Positions 21,632 to 33,332 of a stretch of DNA of 64,000 bases are shown piece by piece. This DNA comes from Hepsetus odoe (taxonomy: Eukaryota; Chordata; Actinopteri; Characiformes; Hepsetidae), in the NCBI GenBank assembly GCA_017165825.1, contig CM029386.1, forward strand, positions 7,921,848 through 7,985,847. The letters are read 5' to 3'. A model generated the notes under the pieces. The model saw nothing but the letters and a program-made list of their open reading frames with translations. It was not told the DNA's origin and ran no database searches. A program made the position numbers and the translations under genes. Each line of letters opens with the position of its first letter. Positions within the stretch are counted from its first letter, which is position 1.

Positions 21632-22050
21632 TTCAGGGAGACGGACCAGAACTTCGGCGCCAGAGATTCGGGGAGAAGCGACGCGCGGAACCCGACTGAC
21701 AGGGGTTGTAAGCAGAGCTTAGACTCATTGAAAAAGACTTCCTCTGTAAACCCTGTAACGTCTCTGTGTAGCTCCCTTTCAGGTCCTGTCGAGTCCAGGG
21801 GTTCCATGGAGTCAGGGAAAGCCTCCAAGGACGTCAAAGCCAAGGTCAGGCACCGGTCAAAAAGGTGGACGGAACTGCTGGGATTCCCCTCACCACCACC
21901 AGCTACCCGACACAACTGGTCGGAGGTCCTTTGATGGTTTTTTTTTGTTTTCTATGGACCCGACCGTGTGTCCCAACTAGGGACTTTTGTGTTGTTGTTT
22001 GTGCCTCCCCCCTGAGGTTCGGCTGCGTTCGGGCACTTCGGGAGCCGCGC
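21632..22050 (+). other. 3' non-coding part of the LTR element
   Basis: After the stop at 21629-21631 no long frame or recognisable domain appears. A segment near 21865-21930 ('caccaccaccagctacc') and a T-run lead to the G-rich tract before the 3' LTR. Confidence 0.6.
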
Positions 22051-22067
22051 CCTTGGGGGGGGGGTTC
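22051..22067 (+). other. G-rich tract (candidate polypurine tract)
   Basis: CCTTGGGGGGGGGGTTC directly precedes the 3' LTR. A purine tract at this position normally primes plus-strand DNA synthesis of LTR elements. The G10 run is the only candidate, although the three bases TTC next to the LTR are not purines. Confidence 0.6.
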
Positions 22068-22559
22068 TGTCACGTGTGTTAGGGTTTGGGCACGCTAGAG
22101 GGCGCTCTCTGTCATGTGTGTTGTGTTTTGGGCACGCTAGAGGGTGCTCTCGGTCACATACAAGGTGTTTATGTCACAGGAGGTGTTTAGGGTACGCTAA
22201 AGGGCGCTCTGTTCTCACTAAGGACACCTGAGCCCCTGTGGGCAGGTGTGCATCATTGGGGCTGACTATTTAAGCCCCGATGAGTCAGAACAGAGCGCGG
22301 CTCATTAGGTAGGTCAAACCTATTGCGTAATGGGTGGTGTTTGTGTAAACTTTGTGTCTATGACTAGGTATAGGTCGCCTAGTATAGACCACTTAGTCTC
22401 TAGGGTTAGACTGCAGTTCCCCAGTCATAGGGTTTCATGTGTAGAACTGCAGTCCCCCGTTCCCTGTTTCTTGTTTGTTTTGTCACTGTGCATAATAAAC
22501 TTCTGTTCGGAACTCCTGGCTCGGAGCTGACGTCCTTCCGGTACCACACCACCGTTACA
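22068..22559 (+). repeat. 3' LTR
   Basis: 492 bp, beginning TGTCACGTG and ending CCACCGTTACA. It has TATTTAA at 22267-22273, TGAGTCA at 22281-22287 and AATAAA at 22494-22499. It matches the 5' LTR throughout, with many one- to few-base indels and scattered substitutions. The TG...CA ends with CTAAC outside fix the boundary. Confidence 0.92.
22494..22499 (+). terminator. Polyadenylation signal AATAAA in the 3' LTR
   Basis: AATAAA lies about 60 bp before the LTR end, where the R/U5 junction of an LTR element is expected. The 5' LTR has ATTAAA at the corresponding place (18566-18571). Confidence 0.6.
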
Positions 22560-22564
22560 CTAAC
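22560..22564. repeat. Target-site duplication, right copy (CTAAC)
   Basis: Identical to 18125-18129 and directly adjacent to the terminal CA of the 3' LTR. Confidence 0.9.
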
Positions 22565-22569
22565 CTGAT

Positions 22570-24655
22570 AAAGAGGTTTTCATATGTATCTATGATGTTT
22601 TTTGTTGCATGCTAATGCTCATGATACACATTTCATCTCATGAAAAATTATATCAAGGGTGAAATAGTGATCTCTACAAACAAACCACAGGATTCACTAA
22701 TGGAATGCTAACAGTTGCTTGAGCATGCATGCAAATGCCCCTAAAAAAGTTGGCTTTCAAAGGCCTTTTAGCAGAGGTCAGTTGCATGTTTTCAAAATGT
22801 ATGATCCTCATTTCTTATTTGCCTGCAGGCATGCTACTTGAGTGGAAAGTATTACAAAATCACTGCAGGAACTTACTAAGAATGAAATACAGTAACTAGC
22901 AAAAAAAAAAACTAGACATGCTTTGCCAATAGCCTTTTAGATGCACAAATTAATGTTTCACTTCTTAATGTAAGATGCCAGCATCAGCATCCTGACAGGA
23001 AGGATTTGGCTCCATATGTAAAAATAAACCAAGCAGCGTGCAGTTGTGCTGAATAAATGGGAAAGTAACAGTCAGGTGTGTATTTTCAGCGTCCGGTCAG
23101 ACCACACACCATGTGGACACCAGTAAAAGTTGACAACTGTGATTGCTCTCACTTTCCCTCCATATTTGTGCCTCTTCCTTTAATCCTACCAGTCTAGCTG
23201 TATTACAACTGAAACTGTATTACAACTGCATTGGCATTTACCACAGTACATGATCTCTCATCATAGCTTCCAGCTGTATGAGGTAAACAAGCTGACGTTA
23301 GGGGGATTTCTCCCATATATAAAGTGTATGTGTGTGTGTGTAGCCTCACTGTCTGTTCATTTTTTTTGAGTGGGATTAAGGCTTTCAGCAGGGTATAAAA
23401 TTCCACAGTGCATCTACGGAAACGGCTACGCTGGGTTAACAAGTCAACATGCTGATTACTAACACAGCCATAGGAATGAATGAGATCACTGAATACAAAA
23501 CAAGAAAAATAGGGGTTACTATACATCAGCAGGCTTTACAACTGTGGTGAAGATTTATAGGGCTGTAATGCCTTTACCACAAAACTTCCCTGAACTGCCA
23601 AGTTGTTCTCCTTGTTAATCGTAACCCAGAGTGTAAAGAATCCCTTCTTTACAGCAGAGTGACCTTAAAAGCTGATGAAAAGAAGGAAAAGGGATTTGTT
23701 CATCTCAGCTGGGAAAGGGGCAAATAAAGTTGAAACGGTCACCAATGACACATAGAGAAGGAAAGCGTGACATTTAACCACAATCTTTGCGGTCAGTGAG
23801 ACAGACGTCCACCTGCCCATTTCAGATTTCCAGGCACCATAAAAAGACAAGTTGTATTTCAGTCAGAGCAGCACACATGTCCAGACACTGACCAGTGACT
23901 GCCATCAGTGAATTGTGAAGTTACAGTAAATGTTAAAAGAAGTGGGCTTGCTTTCATTAGGAGCACAGACTAACTGGTAATGAGGCTGGAACTTTTTTTG
24001 TACCATGCTGACTCCTGCAATTTTTTCCCACAGGGATTTTTTCCGGATGTTTTTCATATGATGGTCAGAGTTCGAACCCTTTGCATTGCGCTGGTCTTTT
24101 TTTCAGGAGATGAAACATATGTTTATACTTACATATTTATAACTTTAAAATTTAAGATATCGTCTTTAGAAAAGAAGCAATGTTCAACAGACAGAATCAT
24201 CCAAATTTAACATTATAATAAAAATGCAAAAAAAGTGCAAAAATATTAAGTCTGTGCTTGATTTTGTTTATCTGAGTAGACTTTGCTAGCTCTTTCTGAA
24301 AAATACATACAGCAATGTCAAAGTACACTGGTTTCACTTTAAGTCTTATTTTCAAACTGAGCTAAAGCTTTCAGTTTCTGTAGTTTGGACCAACATTCAG
24401 AGGGTGCAGAAATTCCAGTGCCTTCTTGTCCAGCGACTGAACTAAAAATGAAGACAAAACTTTGAAAGTGCTTAGGAAATCATGGGAAACTATTCCTCAG
24501 CAATGCTTTAAAAATATCTGAAAGTCTTTGGAAGCGAAATATGAAGAAATGAGTGGCTCAAGATTTTTTCATAATAATGTATATAGTAAAGTGCCAGGCT
24601 AGTGCTAATAAGACATCATTGGTGACATTAATGCTCAATGGATACACTGAATTAC
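22570..24655. other. Unclassified AT-rich stretch
   Basis: No gene and no nameable repeat is seen. A short TG run lies near 23330-23342. Confidence 0.4.
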
Positions 24656-24662
24656 TTGGCAC

Positions 24663-24991
24663 TGTAACGGTGGCGGGGTGCAGGGAGGACGCCAATGCTG
24701 AGCCAGGAGTTTGAAACGTAACTTTATTAACTATATTTACAAAAACAAGAAACTAGGACTGCAGTCTTAACTAAAACAAGGGACTGCAGCCTAAACCAAG
24801 ATACCAGATACCCAAACACAAAACCACCACAGTGTGTAGGCAGAGCCTAACAAATGAGCCGCGCTCTGTTCTGACTCATCGGGGCTTAAATAGTCAGCCC
24901 CAATGAAACACACCTGTGCCTTCATTAGCTCAGGTGTGTTCAGTCAGAACAGAGCGCCCTCTATCGTGCACAAAACACCTGATCCGTGACA
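24663..24991 (-). mobile_element. Solo LTR of the same LTR-element family
   Basis: It begins TGTAACGGTGGCGG and ends GATCCGTGACA, i.e. an LTR on the minus strand. A perfect 5-bp duplication GGCAC flanks it (24658-24662 and 24992-24996). Landmarks shared with the full element include AATAGTCAGCCCCAAT (TATTTAA region reversed), TCTGACTCATC (AP-1-like) and GAGCGCCCTCTATCGTG. At 329 bp it is about 160 bp shorter than the LTRs of the full element, mainly because it lacks the repeated U3 words. Confidence 0.92.
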
Positions 24992-24997
24992 GGCACA

Positions 24998-26435
24998 TTG
25001 GACAGTCAGTGAAAGGGAACAGTCTTTGTGCTTGACATCATAGGGAGACAACTGAAAACCAGTAGATTGATAGAAGAGGATTAGTAGAGTATCTTCAGCA
25101 TAGCAGTTGTTGAAAAGCCATGAGAGGATGTTACACCAAACACAGAAAGCAAGTGTGAAAAGAAAAGAGAATAGGACCAAACATTAAGTCTTGTAGCACA
25201 CCAATAGAGTCCTACCAAGAAGGACAATATTTAAAAGACCTACTATATTTAAAAGTGTATAAACACTGTTTTCATTCATGTAAAACTAGTTTGGTTTCAG
25301 GTGCATTTAAAAAGTACTTCTATTAAGATGCTAACTAAGAGCATACTTTCACTACACAAATTACCCAAATCTTTGGAATTAGAAAACTGCACTTTTTCCA
25401 ATGGCTATTGGTCTAGTACCGATGGTTCATGTTTTATGACTTTGGTTACCTGCTCAAAATGAGTACCAAGAGAATCTAATAGTGAAAGCGATTCTATTCT
25501 TGTCATTGTGAAACACAGCACAAAATACAGTGAACGACAATGAACTTACACATTGATCACTGCATTGACTACATAGGATTTAAATAGCATTCTGGGAAAT
25601 TAGTGTCCCTCTTAAAATATCCACTCATTTCAGCCGCTTCATAGGTCATTGTGTTTTGAAATGAAAATGCGCCGTGCTGAAACTTGGTGCAGCATTGACT
25701 TTGAATAATGGTGACTAGTAAACTGGGAAATGACTCTGGGAAACTGGGAAAACCAAAAGGTGGATACATTGGAGATATTTTTGTTAAGTTTGTTAAGTCT
25801 AACAATAGAGATGCAGGATTATTAGCACATAATGAAACTGGCTTGGCTCATTTCAGAACTAAGCTGTGCTATTCCAATATGAGCTTATGAAAAACGTGTA
25901 TTAGATAGTGAGTGATGCAACAGGCATAAGTCACCAGTAAAACATGTTCACTTTCAGGAGAGCAGAAAAACGATGCCTGTCATTATTCTTAAGCAATAAG
26001 TAAACAGACTTTTGGTGGAGCCCAGAACGGAGAGTCTGTCTTTTTTTCTACGTTTGTCCTCCCACACACCCCCTGGAAGGGTTCAGTCAGTCTCAGTGGA
26101 AAGACACATTCTTTGGTATGATATGAAAAAAATTACATTCTTGAAAAGGGCAGCAAAAAGTAGCCATTGGTTTAGTATTAATTATTAGTATTTTGTTATA
26201 TTTTAATATTTTTGTTGTAATTATATGTTGTGGCATGATTTGTTGCAAAGTTTTTTATGTTCTTTTTATTGTTGCCATGGTTGAGAAGTTTGTTGCAGTT
26301 GCCCATCTAAGGATCTCTACACAGTGGAGGTTCTACCTAGACTTTAATGTAATGCATACATGCATGTGTTGTAACTTATCTGAGAAAAAAATTAACTGTA
26401 TGATTTTGTTTGCATGATTCCATTTTCATTTTGTT
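24998..26435. other. Unclassified stretch with a small SINE-tail scrap
   Basis: At about 25498-25545, 'tgtcattgtgaaacacagca' is the reversed tail of the family A SINE, without the rest of the element. Otherwise nothing recognisable. Confidence 0.4.
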
Positions 26436-26436
26436 T

Positions 26437-27055
26437 GGTCCTCTGCATCTTCCCCTTTTACACCAACCACTGACATGTCTTCTCTCACCACATCCAAATA
26501 CCTTCTCTATAGCCTTCCTCTTCTCCTTTTTCATTGGAGCTCCATCCAGAGACTGGCCCTCCTGAAAAGAATATAATCCACCTGTGTGTATCTTCCTCTA
26601 CCCTTCTATGTCATCATGTGGGCATCTGGGGCAGCGGTGGCCTAGTGGTTAGGGAGTTGGCCCCACATCGGAAGATTGTGGGTTTGATTCCCACCCATGT
26701 GGGTTGCCCTGAGGTACCCTTGAGCAAGGTACCGTCCCCATCACTGCTTCCCGGGCGCTTTCAATAGCTGCCCACTGCTGCACGTGTGTGTATGGGTTAA
26801 ATGCAGAGGTCCAATTTCGTTGTGGTTCATGTGTGCTGTGCCGTGACCTCGCAATGACAAGGGTTGTCACTTTCACTTTTTTCATGTGCCTTCCTGTTCT
26901 CAAAATAAGTTTTCACTAGACACTTCCATCCTTTAGCAAAATCCACTACTATCTGACCTTCTGCTTTCCTCTCCTTGATACCAAACCTACCCATCACCAG
27001 CTCATTACTTCTGTTCTGACACCCTTTCCTCCTTCACTATGGTAAAACTAAAAAA
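26437..27055 (-). pseudogene. CFDP2-like LINE fragment interrupted by a SINE
   Basis: Minus-strand family text is present on both sides of the SINE: 'cctctgcatcttcc', 'cctcctgaaaagaatataat' and 'cttcctctacccttc' before it, and 'cacttccatcctttagca', 'ctacccatcaccagctcatt' after it. These match the 3'-end and endonuclease segments seen in better copies at 48066-48712. The 3'-end piece is fused directly to the endonuclease piece, so the reverse transcriptase had been lost before the SINE arrived. It ends at an A-run (27050-27062). Confidence 0.7.
26628..26884 (+). mobile_element. tRNA-derived SINE (family A), best-preserved copy
   Basis: The A box lies in 'gcggtggcctagtggttagg' and the B box in 'gtgggtttgattcccac'. 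Then come 'accttgagcaaggtaccgtc', 'cactgctgcacgtgtgtg', 'gggttaaatgcagaggtcc' and the tail 'gcaatgacaagggttgtcac'. CATGTG occurs on each side (about 26615 and 26883) where the interrupted LINE resumes, consistent with a short target-site duplication. Use this copy as the reference for the others. Confidence 0.9.
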
Positions 27056-27069
27056 AAAAAAAATTCTTT

Positions 27070-29620
27070 TTGATTTGAGTAGTATGTGATCTGTTTTTAA
27101 AGATTTAGGAAAAGGTCCATTTAGTTTTAGGTCTTTTTGGCATTATAACCATTTGTGTAGGACTGCAGCAACTGCAGCTGTATGCATGCACTTTTATTTC
27201 ATGTGTATTTTTATAATGACCTGTACAAAATCTGTACCTGTGTCTACTCTACAAATGACATTTACTGATGCATTTCTCACATGGTTTCATCATGACAAGA
27301 AACACCAAAGAAACTATTTGAGTTTTTTCTACATATTGACATCTAAATGGATCCTGTGTAGCCATTTAGCAATTAACTGGGGTGTTTTTCACCAAGCCAA
27401 AAGAATGTCTGTGAATGGATATTCAGTGTTTATCACAGGGTAAAAGTGTTGTGCTGCCTTGCACAGGAAACAGCTGCAGTAAGCAGACCATGGTGGGCAG
27501 CAGAAAAAATTGTATTCAATAATAAAAGTGCACCAGCCATGAACTGCACATTCACTGACTGCAGTTTTTATTAATTTATATTTATATTATATATATAATT
27601 TGTATAATTGTATAAAAATATTGAAGGTTTAGTGGTTCATGGTCATATGCACTAAACTCACCCAATTACAACTCCTATACCACAGTCCATTAATAATTGG
27701 CTTTGATGATTATTAATGAGTTTAAAAGGTAATATAGATTTACCTTCTAGTTATCGTGCCAATCTTTTTTAGTGGTAATCATTGAAGACATGAGCAGCAA
27801 TGTAATCACCCCATTAAATCTGACTTATGAAACTGTTTGGATTGTCTGAGTGGGTTGGTTTTTTTTTCGATAAAGAATTCTCTCTGTCACTCTATCAACT
27901 GTTTCTTAAATGTGTAACTTGAGAAGAAAAAGAATGAAATATCTAATGAGCCAATGTTTGTTATTTTTTTTAAAGGACTGCTAATTTTTAATTTTTTTTT
28001 ATTTTTAGCTAATTTTGAATGCTTCAGTTACAAGGTATTTTCAGGCATGAATCATACTGTTAGTTCAGTCGCCTTGATTAATCCGGTGTTGCATAATTAT
28101 AAAGATGCGTGTAAATGTGAAAAGAAATTTCTATTTCATTGTCTTCCTGGACTACAAAATAATGTTGCCATTGCCAATTATCAGCTATCTGGAAAACAAT
28201 AGTATTAGTTAACAGGTCATCATATTGAACAATTCCATACCTTCCATTGGAATAAATTAGTACTGATGGCAGTCATTCTTTGGGGGAAGTAGCCTCTTCA
28301 GTCAGGCTTGTTGTGATCCACTGGTTCATGTTCATGCTGAACACCCTATTAGATTAGAAAATGTAACATTGACTTTGGAAATCTGGCATTGACTGTATTT
28401 GTGTGTTACTTTGTTTTTTGGACCTTGAAAAATAATGTTTTATAAATTGACATTCATTTTTGTATTTAACTCACAGTATGCCATTATCACATCCACTGAC
28501 ATGTCTTTTAAAAGTATAAAACACTAAAACATAGTTTTGCTAATCCAACTGTATATCAAGCAATTCAGCAACAATAGGTTCCACCAGTTTCTTCCGAGTG
28601 ATCCAGCAGCTGAAGAAAGAAGGGTGGGGGGTAAAAAAGCACAATGTTTTTCACAAGCTGACCTCATCTTGGCTAATGAGAAGCACATGGCCGGGGTCCT
28701 TACCACCACCAGGCTCATGAGTACAGTTTGCTATGCTGTCACATTCTCTCTCTTTATGCAGACTGGGTCAGTGGGCCAAAGAAACACCCCTTACCCCGAC
28801 TTCTTCACCTCAGTTTGTTTATGCCATCTATCAGTGTAAAAACAAAGCTCTGTGTTGATGTTGAAATACAAAATATGTAAATTCTCACTGTTGACTACCA
28901 CAGCCACAAAGGGAGGTTGACAAGAAGTTGACAAAGACATGTTCAAACAACATTTGTTTGAAAGTAGTCAAGATTTTAGGGTCATACGTTCTTCTCCTGG
29001 TCTATAATTCATTCCATACAACTCTATATACTATAGATGTATACAAATTAATGATTAATAGATCAATACATAGATAATAGATCAATACATAGATGTATAG
29101 ATATTTGTGGATATTACCTTTTTCCTTGCATCACACATGGATCATTGAAGGAAGGATGAAAGACCAACGTTTGGATCTCTGTCTTTCCATCTATATCATG
29201 CATGGAAGCATAGGTGTCCATACAGGTGTATTTATCCATCCATCCATCCATCTGTTGGTCTATAACTGATTAATATTCAGATAGGCCAATGAAGGTAATG
29301 ATAGATCAACTTTATTTTCCATATGGACTAGAAACAATCATGCAGTAAGCCATAAATGGAAATTTCATTAACAATCCACACAATATTCTTTGGGAGCCAA
29401 AAGTGTAACTGTGTTTAATATGAGGTTAAAAGAAATCTGAAACCATAAAATTATGAAAAAATTATGAAAAAGTTCCAGGTTACAGTTTGAAAGGCTGAAA
29501 CAGAATTGCACTGCCTTATTATTTTACAAGTGTATTACTGTAATGTCAGACTTTGCAGTGGTAAATAGGCAAATCATACTTTGATGTTGTTTTATGCTAA
29601 TGAAGCATAATTTAAATTAA
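27070..29620. other. Unclassified AT-rich stretch
   Basis: No gene seen. Short local repeats of 'atagatcaatacatagat' occur at about 29060-29100, and a CATC run at 29236-29252. Confidence 0.4.
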
Positions 29621-29623
29621 CTT

Positions 29624-30088
29624 AAAATCTTCTTCTACTTTTTCTGCTCCTGTTGGCTGCTCCTGTTTAGGGGTCACCACAGCGGATCAATCGTCTACAT
29701 TTCTTCCGGTCCTCTGCATCTTCCTGCTTCAAACCAACCACCTGCTCTCTCACCACATCCATAAACCTCCTCTTTGATCTTTCTCCTTTCCTCTTTCCTG
29801 GCAGCTCCATCTTCAACATCCTCCTCCCAATATAATCCTCATCTCTCCTCTGGACATGTCCAGACCAACGCAACCTTGCTTCTCTAACTTTCTACACTCA
29901 CTGTTACTCTGAACTGCTGATCACAAGCATTTAAACTCCTACACCTTTGTCACCTCTACTCCCTGCATCCTTACCACTACACTTTCCTTCCATTTATTCA
30001 CATTCATGTATTCTGTCTTTGCACTACTCACTTTCATTCCTCTCCTCTCTAGAGCAGATCTCCATCTCTCAAGGTCCTCCTGTACAAC
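29624..30088 (-). pseudogene. CFDP2-like LINE, reverse-transcriptase end with internal deletion
   Basis: The minus strand encodes MRWSGHVQRRDEDYIGRRM, then MELPGKRKGERSKRRFMDVV, EDAEDRKKCRRLIRCGDP-stop (29667-29873), the C-terminal end of the family. Upstream on the minus strand (30088-29900) lies LERWRSALERRGMKV-like coding followed by an EFKCL-like piece, so the stretch between EFKYL and RWSGHVQ is deleted. The 3' tail with GAGCAGCC lies at 29640-29670. Confidence 0.8.
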
Positions 30089-30094
30089 ATTATT

Positions 30095-30650
30095 AGTTGT
30101 AATACCATGGGACAAGCAATGCTGCTGTGTGCAATTTACAATTACAAGCCTGGTAACTCTTGCTAAGAGATGCTTAGATGTTCACATCATTTTTGCATGT
30201 TTGCAGGCATGCCCTACTCAGGCCTATGTTAAAAGTTTGTGTTCATTTTTACCCCACATTAAGATATTCCCTGCTCGCTCAGTTGTGTATGACAATGCAC
30301 AAGTCCACAACAAGTCCAGCTGCCCTAACCATTGTGAGAAAAAGAACAGAAATGATCCAAAATGACCTGAAATAAATGTACATTAAAATGCATTTTAAAG
30401 ATGTGATGTGTAGCACCAACATGTACCTACTAGTAAAAGTTAACGAGTTAGTAATGTGCTACATTATTAGTACTGCTCATGCTCGGTACATGACTTTCAG
30501 GCTAGGAAGTTTTAATGTTTGCAGCATGACTTTTTTCTTTTTTTTTTTTTTTTTTAGATTGCTTAGTGCAATATGTCTGCATATGGTAATAATAAAGCAG
30601 TACAGGTGAAGCCATGCAGATGGCTTATGTTTGTGCCTCAACTGTCTCAA
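30095..30650. other. Unclassified stretch with a poly-T run
   Basis: A run of about 20 T lies at 30534-30556. Nothing else is recognisable. Confidence 0.4.
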
Positions 30651-30654
30651 AGGT

Positions 30655-30912
30655 TTGGGGCAATGTTGGTGTACTGTTTAGAGACATGGCACCATAACTG
30701 GAAGGGTGTGGGTTTGTCTCCAGCAGGTCAACCAGCAGGTTGCCCGCAGGTACCTTTGAGCATATTCCCCAACTATGGTCCCTGGGCACTTGATGTATGG
30801 CTGCCCCCCTGCACTGCAGAGTGTGTTAAAAGCAAATTATAATTTTGTTGTGTTTCACTGTGTGTTGTGCTGTGTAGTCACAATGACAAATAGTCTCTTC
30901 CATTTCACTTCA
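30655..30912 (+). mobile_element. tRNA-derived SINE (family A), degenerate
   Basis: 'ttggggcaatgttggtgta' at the head, 'ggtgtgggtttgtctcc' at the B-box position, 'aggtacctttgagca' and the tail 'tcacaatgacaaatagtc' preserve family order, with many substitutions. Confidence 0.65.
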
Positions 30913-30914
30913 GT

Positions 30915-33330
30915 GTATGCATCAATTAGCAGTCCTCTAATTTAAATACAGCCTTTACATGGCTTTTAAATCAAATTGTTAAGCATTTTCAGATTGGTCA
31001 TACTGACAAGTTATTTTTGCTGTATAAAAAACACACAAATATAAAAATACTTGATGAAACTCTTTTTGCCACATTTTCATTATTGCTGTAATGCATGGCA
31101 CACTTGAGGAACGAGAGAATGCATGGGTCTAAGGCTTACTGCCACTGCAGCAACATCTGCAAGCTAGATCTCATCAGATTTATATCCACATGTGGAAGAA
31201 TGGTCTTTACCGTGTCTTTTGCCTGGCCACAAGCACAAAAGACAACAAACAACACTACTATTAATGTTGGTTCTGCTTTACAATAAGTTTGCTAATTTTA
31301 GATTTTGATTGGATGTCCGATTTAGTTCACATGAGAACAATGCTGACTCAGCATGACTGTGACTTTGATCAGTGACAGCAGTTTAGACCAAAAAATGACT
31401 TAAAAGGTTTTGGCCATCATTCATTTAACATGAATGATGCAGATGCAGAAGAAAATGCAGATGTTAGTACAGCTGGGATATAAAGGTTATATTCACACAA
31501 ACTGCCCCATAATTTATTGGCCAATGAGAAAGGTGCAGCTGTGCTTGAAGAGAGTATTGAAAGAAAGGTAAGGCATAGAAAAGGTGGAGGATATATGCAT
31601 AAGTTTCTACTATATGAAAATTACTGTGCAGGCAGAAGTGACTGCAGAATATTTCAATACACTCATGGCTAAAAATGTGCCTAGTTTTTATGTGTTGGGT
31701 TTTGTGGAAAAGTTTCATAAAACATTTTATCATTTTTTAAGATAAAGTAAGAACAAACACACTTGAAATGTTTTTCCTTTATGGTTTGCTTGTCTAATGA
31801 TTTTTAGTAAAACATCATATTTAATTTTAGATTAGTGTTTTATGTATTTTATATTTTCCTAAATATTTTGATATTTATATGTTAACTTCAGCACACAAGT
31901 ACCCGTGCAGAAATATGTCCTATGTAGAGGATGTGTACTTATTTTCCCTTTGAAATTCAACACGTCACAAAACCAGGGGCGCTGGCAACTGTGCCGTCCA
32001 AAATTAAACTGAGTGAATGAGTTTACTCTTTCATTATCAAGAGGTTCAGCTTGACTTATCAAGCACAGCATCATATCCTGGAAGGCCTTTACTTGTTTAG
32101 TTCTTCATTATTTTTAGCTCTCTTGGCTTTGCAACACAAATTTAATCCTGTGATTATCACACAACTGTGGAAGTCACATGCAATCCTTGCCATTGATATA
32201 GACTTCCCTTTCTGATTACTCATCTTTTCTAGGAAATGGCACCCATTTTTGGCGTCAAGAACGAAGGTGCAAACATTTCATGGTGGACGAGTGCAGGAAT
32301 GGAGGCATTTAGCATTTATGCAAAAACAGGCCACAAATAAGGTCTCTGCTTGTCATTTGGTCATGTTGTTGTTTAGCTTCAGCTGTAGACAAACTGTCTG
32401 CTCTCCAGGGGAAAAAGAACCTTGGCTGAATTTCAGTGTTCATGACTAAACCTGGAGGAGGACAGTACTGGTTTGGATAATATATGAAAGACTTTAGGAC
32501 AACAGCAGCTCTTCAGGCTCTGCTAAGGACCAAAGAAAACACATGGGAAAACTTTAGACACATATTTTTTTTCACATATTTTTGCCTAGTAGGTCAAATA
32601 GTAATAACACTCTTCTAGGAAAACCCAAGAAGACATTTGAACATACTGATAAAGAACTTGGCTTTGGAGACTGCAACAACAGCCACCTTGAAAATACTGC
32701 AGCCAGACAGAAATCCCCTTATGTATATAAACTACAATTTATGGTTTTGGAAGAATGTGAAACTTACTCTGGCCCACAACCAAGCTGATTTTTTTTTTGT
32801 GTCTGTAAAAGTAGTCAAAGCTCAAAATTGGTTATGCGAACTTAATGTTTAAGCTGATGCTCAAAAAAGTCATTGGCCATTCTAAGGCTTACAAATACTC
32901 TAAAGTTCCTTTTTTATTTGCTTGGCAAGTTATAGTAATTGTAGGTGTGAATATAATATATGCTAGCGATCTAATGTAAATAGATATTGTGTTTGAAAAA
33001 TGCATTTGAAACCAATTTAGTCAGACTCGGATATTGCAAATGGACAAAAAGTTTTCCAGGTTATTTGTTTTTGGGGGGGTTTAAACCATTTTTCACCTAG
33101 ACAGATTGTTTTCTGTCCTAGTTGCAAGCGAGGTTTCACACCTTTCTCAAACTAAAGAGATGCAAAGTGCAAAAAAATTCAAATTTTTGAAAATTGTTAC
33201 TAATGCAATGTTATTGGACTCGGAAAACATTGCCAGTACTGTTGCATCAGTAAGATCTGGCTACCAAAACAAAAATAAATATATTAAATTAAATAAAAAT
33301 AAATAAAATGGACCTAAAAAAAACCCAAAA
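30915..33330. other. Unclassified AT-rich stretch
   Basis: No gene or named repeat seen. Short frames at 31095-31286 and 32249-32449 are not recognisable. Confidence 0.4.
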
Positions 33331-33332
33331 TG

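Larger units (their letters stand above)
18130..22559 (+). mobile_element. Complete non-autonomous LTR retrotransposon carrying an IQ-motif reading frame
   Basis: Two direct repeats of about 490 bp flank a 3.4-kb internal region, and the whole is bracketed by CTAAC. The internal region holds a GC- and CpG-rich first third, a long reading frame with ten IQ motifs and a coiled coil, a short 3' non-coding part and a G-rich tract against the 3' LTR. I found no aspartic protease, reverse transcriptase, RNase H or integrase motif in any frame, so mobilisation would need enzymes from another element. Two solo LTRs of the same family (11357-11681, 24663-24991) show that the family moved and recombined here. 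Base composition differs sharply from the AT-rich flanks. Confidence 0.92.

Noticed and set aside
26628..26884. A functional tRNA gene at the A/B-box head
   Set aside because: The tRNA-like head continues into a SINE body shared by many dispersed copies and does not close into a cloverleaf with an acceptor stem.
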